Positions 43,464 through 49,486 of a stretch of DNA of 53,542 nt are shown here, piece by piece (position 1 is the first letter of the stretch; every line of letters begins with the position of its first letter). This stretch comes from Geminicoccaceae bacterium. Lineage in GTDB: Bacteria; Pseudomonadota; Alphaproteobacteria; Geminicoccales; Geminicoccaceae. The notes under the pieces are model-generated. The model searched no databases. It had not been told where the DNA came from and was given only the letters and a program-made list of their open reading frames with translations. Where the stretch lies: the NCBI GenBank assembly GCA_025054575.1, contig JANWZN010000005.1, positions 1-53,542 on the forward strand, given 5' to 3'. The position numbers and the translations under genes are program-made.

Positions 43464-43982
43464 ATGACCAGAGTCGAGCGGCTGGGTGGGCCGAGCGACA
43501 CGGCCCGGTTGGAAGGGCGTGCCGCCATGCTGGTCCTCCTAGCCGCACTCGCCGCGTTGGCCACCGCGTTGGGGCTCGAGCATTGGGGTGGCTACGCGCC
43601 CTGCTCCCTTTGTGTGCTGGAGCGCTGGCCCTGGGTCGGGGCCAGCGTAGCTGCCGGCCTCGGGCTCCTCGTCGGGCGCGCGCGGCCGGCGCTGCTCGCG
43701 GCGGCGCTGCTACTGGCCGGCAACGCCGTCCTGTCGGCCTACCACGTCGGCGTCGAAAGCGGCTGGTTCGAGCTGCCCGGTACCTGTGCCGCCGGCGGCA
43801 GTGCCGCCACGATCGAGGAGCTTCGAGCCCAGCTCCTGGCCGCTCGTCCGACTTGCGATCGCGTAGCGCTGCGCGTGCTGGGCCTGTCGTTGGCCGCGTG
43901 GAACGGCATCGCCGCACTCGCCGTGGCCGCGGCGGCGGCTGCGGCGCTGCGTCTCGGCCGACGAGATCCGCTCAGCAGCTGA
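43464..43982 (+). CDS. dsbB: Disulfide bond formation protein DsbB
   Basis: A 172-residue membrane protein with four hydrophobic helices. APCSLCVLER has the CxxC in the first periplasmic loop next to the quinone-binding arginine, and a second pair of cysteines lies in the second loop (PGTCAAGG and PTCDRVA). It reoxidises DsbA with quinone. GGAGGG precedes the ATG. Its last 11 bases overlap the convergent Usp gene. Confidence 0.9.
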   Translation: MTRVERLGGPSDTARLEGRAAMLVLLAALAALATALGLEHWGGYAPCSLCVLERWPWVGASVAAGLGLLVGRARPALLAAALLLAGNAVLSAYHVGVESGWFELPGTCAAGGSAATIEELRAQLLAARPTCDRVALRVLGLSLAAWNGIAALAVAAAAAAALRLGRRDPLSS

Positions 43983-44790
43983 ACAACACCGCGCCCTGCG
44001 CATGCTGCAGGACGTGGCGGGTCGCACCGCCCAACACGAGCTGGCGCAGCCGCGCATGGCTGTAAATGCCCATGACCAGGAGATCGGCCCCGATCTCGCC
44101 CATCCGTGCCAGCAATTGGCCACCCGCATCGGCTTCCTCGGCGACGCGGTAACCCCGGGCCGCGACGCCGTGCCGCTCCAGCATGGCGACCGCATCCTCG
44201 AGGGTCTCGCCCGCCTCCGCGCCGATCGCCACGACCTCGACCTCGATCGCGGCCGCGAGCAGCGGTAGCGCGTCCTTGACGGCGCGCGCGGCTTCCTTCC
44301 GACCGTTCCAGCCGACGACGACCTTGCGGCCGAGATCCGCCGCGAAGCCCTCGGCAGGCACGAGCAGAACGGGACCGCCCGCCGACAGAGCGGTCTGCTC
44401 GATCGGCTGGAGGACGAGCGAGTCGAGCCCGCGGGCCTCGAACCGCGGCCCGATCGTGAGGTCGGCCGTGCGCGCGCTCTGCGCGAGCCGCTCGCCCGGA
44501 TCGCCCTCGAGATGCCGCCAGACCGCTCCCGAACCCGGCTCGCAAACCGACCGGAAGGTCGCTTCGAGGCGCTCGGCGACCGCTTTGGCCGCCTCGCGCT
44601 GCGCCTCGATGATTTCCGGGCCGACATAGGCCGCACCCTCGCCGTAGCCGACGGGTACGATCGGCGGCGGCGTGACGTGCACGGCGATCAGACGAGCACC
44701 GAACCGTTGGGCGAGTGCCAGGGCCGCGCGCAGGCGGGCGGCGTTACCTTCGTCGTCGACGAGCTGCAGAACGATGGTGCGGTAGCTCAT
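43972..44790 (-). CDS. Universal stress protein with two Usp domains
   Basis: A 272-residue protein with an N-terminal Usp domain (YRTIVLQLVDDEG, RLIAVHV) and a second one from about residue 150 (KVVVGWNGRKEAARAVKDALP to VMGIYSHARLRQLVLGGATR). In the second domain the ATP-loop GxxG is altered (GIYS), so nucleotide binding is uncertain. It follows the CDP-alcohol phosphatidyltransferase gene after 40 bases on the same strand. Confidence 0.88.
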   Translation of the reverse strand: MSYRTIVLQLVDDEGNAARLRAALALAQRFGARLIAVHVTPPPIVPVGYGEGAAYVGPEIIEAQREAAKAVAERLEATFRSVCEPGSGAVWRHLEGDPGERLAQSARTADLTIGPRFEARGLDSLVLQPIEQTALSAGGPVLLVPAEGFAADLGRKVVVGWNGRKEAARAVKDALPLLAAAIEVEVVAIGAEAGETLEDAVAMLERHGVAARGYRVAEEADAGGQLLARMGEIGADLLVMGIYSHARLRQLVLGGATRHVLQHAQGAVLFSC

Positions 44791-44830
44791 GGGCGTCGCG
44801 ATTCCCCGAATGCGAGCGATCGGCCGGCTT

Positions 44831-45436
44831 TCACCGTAGCAGCCGCCAGCCCGTGGCGATACGGCCGGCGGTCGTCAGCCAGCACATGCCAGCGAACACC
44901 CAGGCGAGCAGCGGGAAGTTCGTCGGAAAGAGACAGGCGAGAACGAAAAAGCCGATCGTCTCGCTACCCTCGGTCAGCCCACCCAGGTAGTAAAGGGATT
45001 TTTTCCCCCGTGCCTCGGTGGTGAGCCCGCGCCGGCCGGCCATCACGGCGAACGCCAGAAAGGAACTGCCGGTGCCCATGAAAGCGAACAGGAGGAAAGC
45101 CGCGGCGATCGCATTGGCTGCGGGATCGGCGAGCGCGAAGGCCCAGACCATGCCCGCGTAGACGATGAAGTCGAAGACGATGTCGAGAAAACCGCCGCGA
45201 TCGGTGAGCTTGGTGGCACGGGCGACCGCGCCGTCGAGCCCGTCGGCGAGGCGATTGACCAGACAGAGCACCAAACCGACCCAGACGAGGCCGCCCGCGA
45301 TCGCGGCGATCGCCGCGAGGCCGAACAGGAAGCCGACGATGCTGATCTGGTCGGCGCTCAGGCCCCGCCGGGCCAGCCCGTTGCCGACGACCTCGAGCGG
45401 GGGGTCGATCCATCGCCGCAGACGCGAATCGAGCAT
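44831..45436 (-). CDS. CDP-alcohol phosphatidyltransferase family protein
   Basis: A 201-residue membrane enzyme with the complete family motif DG-x2-DG-x2-AR-x8-G-x3-D-x3-D (from LADGLDGAVARA to GGFLDIVFDF). About six hydrophobic helices are visible. Relatives transfer a phosphatidyl group to small alcohols; the acceptor is unknown. It lies 30 bases after pssA, so two different CDP-alcohol transferases are encoded side by side. This suggests a lipid-head-group role alongside PE synthesis. Confidence 0.88.
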   Translation of the reverse strand: MLDSRLRRWIDPPLEVVGNGLARRGLSADQISIVGFLFGLAAIAAIAGGLVWVGLVLCLVNRLADGLDGAVARATKLTDRGGFLDIVFDFIVYAGMVWAFALADPAANAIAAAFLLFAFMGTGSSFLAFAVMAGRRGLTTEARGKKSLYYLGGLTEGSETIGFFVLACLFPTNFPLLAWVFAGMCWLTTAGRIATGWRLLR

Positions 45437-45466
45437 CGACCGTCGGTCGGGCCGGAGGTCGGCCGA

Positions 45467-46363
45467 TCAGGACCGACCCTGGCGCGGCTCGAACGGCACG
45501 ATCCGATCCTTGGCCGACCCGCCGTTCGGGCCCACACCCGCGGCCGGCGTTTCGGTCGATTTCCCCGTACCGGGCGCCGTCGCGGTGACGGCTCCTGCGA
45601 CCGCTTCTTCCCGCCGCATCCGGAATGCCACGAAAACGGAGAAGGGGATCGACGCCAGATAGGCAAGCGCCAGGATCGAGAGCGTGAGCCACGGCTCTGT
45701 CACCAGAAAGGCCATCACCAGCCCAGCGATCGCGAGGGCCGGGACGATCTGCTCGGGCTCGAGCCGCAGCTTTTTGGCCGAGAAGGTCGGGACACGGCTC
45801 ACCATCAGCACGGCCACGGCGCCGAGGGTGAGCGCGTTCAGGGTGAAACTCTGCGACCAGCCCTGACCGAACGCGAACCAGGTGATCATCGGCGTGAGCG
45901 CGAGGCCTGCCGCCGCCGGTGCCGGCACGCCGGTGAAGAAATGTTGCATCCAGCGCGGCCGATGCGGATCCTCGGCCTCGGTGTTGAAGCGGGCGAGCCG
46001 AAGCGCGCAGCACACGGCGAACAACATCGCGACCGCCCAGCCGAGCCCGCGCATCGGCTGGAGCGCCCAAAAATAGACGAGCACAGCGGGTGCGACGCCG
46101 AAGTTGAAGAAGTCCGCCAAACTGTCGAGCTCGGCCCCGAGCCGGCTCTGAACGTTGAGGAGTCGTGCGGCGCGGCCGTCGAGCCCGTCGAGCACGGCGG
46201 CTGCGACGATCAGGGCCACGGCGAGCTCGTAGCGCCCATCGAGCCCGTACCGCAGCCCCGTGAGCCCGGCGCACAGGCTCAGGATCGTGAACAGGTTCGG
46301 CACCATGTGGAGGAGCGGCCGGCGCGTCCTCTGCCGCTGCCGCCGTCGGTTGCGCAACATCAT
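45467..46363 (-). CDS. pssA: CDP-diacylglycerol-serine O-phosphatidyltransferase (phosphatidylserine synthase)
   Basis: A 298-residue integral membrane enzyme. The motif DGLDGRAARLL followed by G-x3-D-x3-D (LGAELDSLADF) is intact, and HMVPNLFTILSLCAGLTGLR is the usual start of type II PssA. It makes phosphatidylserine, which Psd then decarboxylates to phosphatidylethanolamine. Its ATG overlaps the psd stop (ATGA). The C-terminal 45 residues are a Thr/Pro/Gly-rich tail. Confidence 0.93.
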   Translation of the reverse strand: MMLRNRRRQRQRTRRPLLHMVPNLFTILSLCAGLTGLRYGLDGRYELAVALIVAAAVLDGLDGRAARLLNVQSRLGAELDSLADFFNFGVAPAVLVYFWALQPMRGLGWAVAMLFAVCCALRLARFNTEAEDPHRPRWMQHFFTGVPAPAAAGLALTPMITWFAFGQGWSQSFTLNALTLGAVAVLMVSRVPTFSAKKLRLEPEQIVPALAIAGLVMAFLVTEPWLTLSILALAYLASIPFSVFVAFRMRREEAVAGAVTATAPGTGKSTETPAAGVGPNGGSAKDRIVPFEPRQGRS

Positions 46364-47064
46364 GTCACCCGTCCCCGCCGCGCGGCGCGCGGCCCGTCGA
46401 GCTCGGCGAGGACCGTCTCGCCGGCCAGCGTGCGTTGCCCGGGCAGCACGAGCGGCGTGGTGCCGTGAGGCAAATAGACGTCGCAGCGGCTGCCGAAGCG
46501 AATGAGTCCGACCCGATCTCCGGCGTCGAGCCGCGCGCCGGGCTCGACGAACGGCACGATCCGGCGGGCGACGAGCCCGGCGATCTGGACGAGCCCGATC
46601 CGCTCGCCGCGCGGTGTCTCGATCAGCCAAGAGAGCCGCTCGTTCTCGTCCGAGGCTTTGTCGAAGGAGGCGTTCAAAAACTTTCCGGAATGGTGAGATC
46701 GTTCGACGACCCGACCCGGTACGGGCGTCCGGTTCACGTGGACATCGAAGACGTTCATGAAGATTCCGATGCAGGGAAGGGGCTCGCCGCCCAGGCCGAG
46801 TTCGGGCGGTGGGCGCCGAGGGCCGATAGCGACGACGCGGCCATCGGCCGGGCTCACCACGATACGCGGGTCGTCCGGTGTCACCCGCGCGGGATCGCGG
46901 AAGAACCAAGCGCACCAGGCGGCGAGCAGGAGGCCCGGCCAAAAGAGCGGTGGCCAGAGCGCGCCGAGGCCGAGCGCGGCGAGCGCGAAGAAGGCCACGA
47001 ACTTCCAACCGTCCCGATGGATCGGCGGCACCAGACCGGGCAGGCGCTGCTCAGCCGCGACCAT
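46360..47064 (-). CDS. psd: Phosphatidylserine decarboxylase proenzyme (short type)
   Basis: A 234-residue proenzyme. VSPADGRVV, MNVFDVHVNRTPV and SGKFLNASFDKASDENER are diagnostic. The self-cleavage site is FGSRCDVYLP, where the Gly-Ser bond breaks and the Ser becomes the pyruvoyl group; this is the type common in Alphaproteobacteria. It has an N-terminal hydrophobic region. Its start overlaps the FkbM gene by 14 bases and its stop overlaps the pssA start. Confidence 0.95.
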   Translation of the reverse strand: MVAAEQRLPGLVPPIHRDGWKFVAFFALAALGLGALWPPLFWPGLLLAAWCAWFFRDPARVTPDDPRIVVSPADGRVVAIGPRRPPPELGLGGEPLPCIGIFMNVFDVHVNRTPVPGRVVERSHHSGKFLNASFDKASDENERLSWLIETPRGERIGLVQIAGLVARRIVPFVEPGARLDAGDRVGLIRFGSRCDVYLPHGTTPLVLPGQRTLAGETVLAELDGPRAARRGRVT

Positions 47065-47809
47065 TGCCGACCCCGATCTCGCGACGTTCCACCGCCTCCT
47101 CACGGAAAAACACGACGTCCATCTGCAGCTCGCGCGCGCTCCGCGGCTCGACATAGCCCGGCAGGAAGAGCCAGGGAACATAGCCGAACGAAGCCATGCG
47201 GTCGATCGTATCGCGCCAGCCCTTCTCGCCCTCGTAGAGGGGGACGAGCGAGAGTTCCAGCTGGACGCCCACGACCCGTGGCCAGAGCGTCGCGATGCCG
47301 TCGAGCACCGCGGCCTCGTAACCCTGGACGTCGAGCTTGACGAACACCCGCCGCCAGGGACCGGAAGCGAGAGGCTCGAGCTCGTCGAGGCGGACGACCG
47401 GGACCTCGATCGTGCGGACGGTTCGCGAGCTCGGCGAGAGGCGCGCGAGAAGAGCACTTTGCGGCAGGAGCGAGCTCATGTCCGGCTCGGCCGAGACTTC
47501 GAGGGGCGCGCGGCCGTTGGCCGGCCCGAGTGCGACCGCCGGGGCGACGTGCCAAGCCGGATCCCGCAGCGCCCGTGCGACCAGCCGTGCGTGCAGTTCG
47601 GGGATCGGCTCGACCGAGAGGATCGGGCCGCGCCAGCCGAGCTCCCGCAGCAGTGCTGCGTATTGCCCCTCGTTGGCACCGCCGTCCACCACGAGATCGA
47701 CCGCGAAGCGTTCGAGCGCGTTGACGAGCCGGCGCATCGGTTCGCGTGCCTTGGCGAGCGGAACGAGCTCGAACCCGAAGGCGCGGGCGAGCCGGCGCGC
47801 GAGCCTCAC
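47051..47809 (-). CDS. FkbM family methyltransferase
   Basis: A 252-residue SAM-dependent methyltransferase. LVVDGGANEGQYAALL (39-54) is the SAM-binding motif I, and VFVKLDVQGYEAAVLDG is the second characteristic motif. Members methylate sugars, polyketides or lipids; the acceptor here is unknown. It starts at a GTG overlapping the cyclase stop (GTGA) and overlaps psd by 14 bases. A methyltransferase between a cyclase and PE synthesis genes is unusual, and lipid head-group modification is conceivable but unproven. Confidence 0.85.
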   Translation of the reverse strand: MRLARRLARAFGFELVPLAKAREPMRRLVNALERFAVDLVVDGGANEGQYAALLRELGWRGPILSVEPIPELHARLVARALRDPAWHVAPAVALGPANGRAPLEVSAEPDMSSLLPQSALLARLSPSSRTVRTIEVPVVRLDELEPLASGPWRRVFVKLDVQGYEAAVLDGIATLWPRVVGVQLELSLVPLYEGEKGWRDTIDRMASFGYVPWLFLPGYVEPRSARELQMDVVFFREEAVERREIGVGNGRG

Positions 47810-49005
47810 CCCGCCTCCCGGAGCGCCACGACCTCGACCGGCTCGGCGATGCCCCGCAGCGGGAAGCGTCCGAGCGGCTCGAGGATCTCGCAGCCGCAGC
47901 CGCAGGAGGCGGCGAACGGACCCGAGAGCAGGACCTCGCGCCCGAGCTCCTTGGTGAGCTGCTGGAGCCGATCGGCGACATTGACCGCGGGGCCTATCAC
48001 GGTGAAGTCGAGACGCGCCGGCGTGCCGATATTGCCGTACATCACGTCGCCGACATGCAAGGCGAGGCCGAACCGCAAGGGCTCGAGCCCGTCGCGTCGG
48101 CGCTCGGCGTTGAGTGCGCGCATCCGCAGGCGGGCCTCGGCCGCGGCACGGAGCGCCCGTTGGCAGGCGGCCTCTTTTTCGAGTGGAAAGATCCCGAGCA
48201 TCCCGTCGCCGATGAACTTCAGGATCTCGCCGCCGTGCGCTTCGAGCGGCGCGGCCATCGTCTCGAAAAAGCGGTTGAGACCATCGAGAACGACGTCGCG
48301 AGGAAACCGCTCGGCGAAGGAGGTGAAGCCGCGCAGATCGCACTGCCAGATGGCAGCGCGCACCGTCGCACCGCTGCCGCGGCGGATCTCGCCCGCGAGG
48401 ATCCGTTCCCCGGCGTATCGCCCGACATAGGTATCGAGCAGCGTGCGGGCGATCCGCCGCGTGAGCCGGATTTCCGCCGCCATGGCGAGCATCGGCAGGA
48501 TCTCGCCTAGGGCATCGATATGCGCGCGGGTGAAGCCGCCGGCGCGCCGGGTCGCCCAGGTGACGGCGTGGCGGCTGCCGTCGGAAAAGCGCATCGGCAT
48601 GGCCAGATAGTCGCTCATGCCCTCCGCACGGAGCTCCGCATAGACCGGGTACGCGCTCGGTGCGGGAGTCGGCAGGTCGAGGCGCTGGCGGATCGCTTCC
48701 GCCCCTTCGAACAGCGCGCGCACCGGGCTGTGGGCATAGGCCGGATCGGCGGTCGACGCGTGCTCGAACAGTGCCAACTCGGCCCGCGGCATCCCCGGTC
48801 GCCACAGAAGGCGGGCGCCGAAGAACTGTGGATGCAAGGTCCGCAGCTGCACGGTCGAGCGGGCGAGCGGGATCCCGTCTTCCAGGAGCCGCTCGCAGGT
48901 GCGCGCGACCACATCCTCGAGGAACCGCTCGCAGCGGCTCTCGCGGGCGAGCCAGTCGAGCGCCCTCAGGTGCACGCTCGGCCAGGACGGTCCCTGCTCG
49001 CTCAC
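47806..49005 (-). CDS. Class III adenylate/guanylate cyclase
   Basis: A 399-residue cyclase. The catalytic domain occupies about 215-399: metal Asp223 (QCDLRGFTSF), KFIGDGMLGIF with Lys263 and second metal Asp267, LDFTVIG with Asp333, and Asn342/Arg346 (VNVADRL) for the transition state. Lys plus Asp favour ATP as substrate, so cAMP is the likely product. The N-terminal 200 residues form an uncharacterised sensory-type domain without membrane segments. The GTG at 49005 overlaps the stop of the cyclic-nucleotide-binding protein; longer starts would overlap it more. Confidence 0.9.
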   Translation of the reverse strand: MSEQGPSWPSVHLRALDWLARESRCERFLEDVVARTCERLLEDGIPLARSTVQLRTLHPQFFGARLLWRPGMPRAELALFEHASTADPAYAHSPVRALFEGAEAIRQRLDLPTPAPSAYPVYAELRAEGMSDYLAMPMRFSDGSRHAVTWATRRAGGFTRAHIDALGEILPMLAMAAEIRLTRRIARTLLDTYVGRYAGERILAGEIRRGSGATVRAAIWQCDLRGFTSFAERFPRDVVLDGLNRFFETMAAPLEAHGGEILKFIGDGMLGIFPLEKEAACQRALRAAAEARLRMRALNAERRRDGLEPLRFGLALHVGDVMYGNIGTPARLDFTVIGPAVNVADRLQQLTKELGREVLLSGPFAASCGCGCEILEPLGRFPLRGIAEPVEVVALREAG

Positions 49006-49475
49006 GGCCGCCTCGATTCGAGCTCGGCCAGCCGCAGCGACACCTGGGTGAGACGCTGCGTGGTCGCGTGCAGTCTCGCGGCGAGCTCGCTCATGATCTC
49101 CACCGCCACGTGGGGAAATTGGGTCACGAGGTTCAAAAAACCGTCCTTGGCGATTTTGAGGGTGTGCAGACGGGTCGCGGCGACGACCGTGGCCGTGCGC
49201 GGGACGTCGCACAGGATCGCGATCTCGCCCACGATCTCGTTCTTGCCGAGTGTCGCCACCTTGACGCGGCCCGACGGCGTGTCGACCAGGACATCGGCCG
49301 AGCCTTCGAGCAGGATATAGGCAGCATCGCCCGGCTCGCCCTGCCGGCAGACGATCTCGCCGGGCTCGTAATCGATGTGCTCGCTCGTGAACGCGAGGAG
49401 CTTCAGTCGCGCCGGCTCGACCTTGGCGAACAGCGGGATGGCGCGCAGGGCTTCGAGGTCGCGTTGCAGGCTCAT
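49002..49475 (-). CDS. Cyclic nucleotide-binding domain protein without DNA-binding domain
   Basis: A 157-residue single CNB domain. The phosphate-binding cassette reads VGEIAILCDVPRTATV, with the key Glu84 and Arg93 present, so it should bind cAMP or cGMP. After the domain only a helical stretch rich in Leu, Arg and Ala remains (about 120-157); there is no helix-turn-helix, so it is not a CRP-type regulator. GAGAGGAAA precedes the ATG. It lies between the defective ABC protein (11-base gap) and the cyclase (overlapping), suggesting that it is the receptor for the cyclase product. Confidence 0.9.
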   Translation of the reverse strand: MSLQRDLEALRAIPLFAKVEPARLKLLAFTSEHIDYEPGEIVCRQGEPGDAAYILLEGSADVLVDTPSGRVKVATLGKNEIVGEIAILCDVPRTATVVAATRLHTLKIAKDGFLNLVTQFPHVAVEIMSELAARLHATTQRLTQVSLRLAELESRRP

Positions 49476-49486
49476 GCGGTTTCCTC

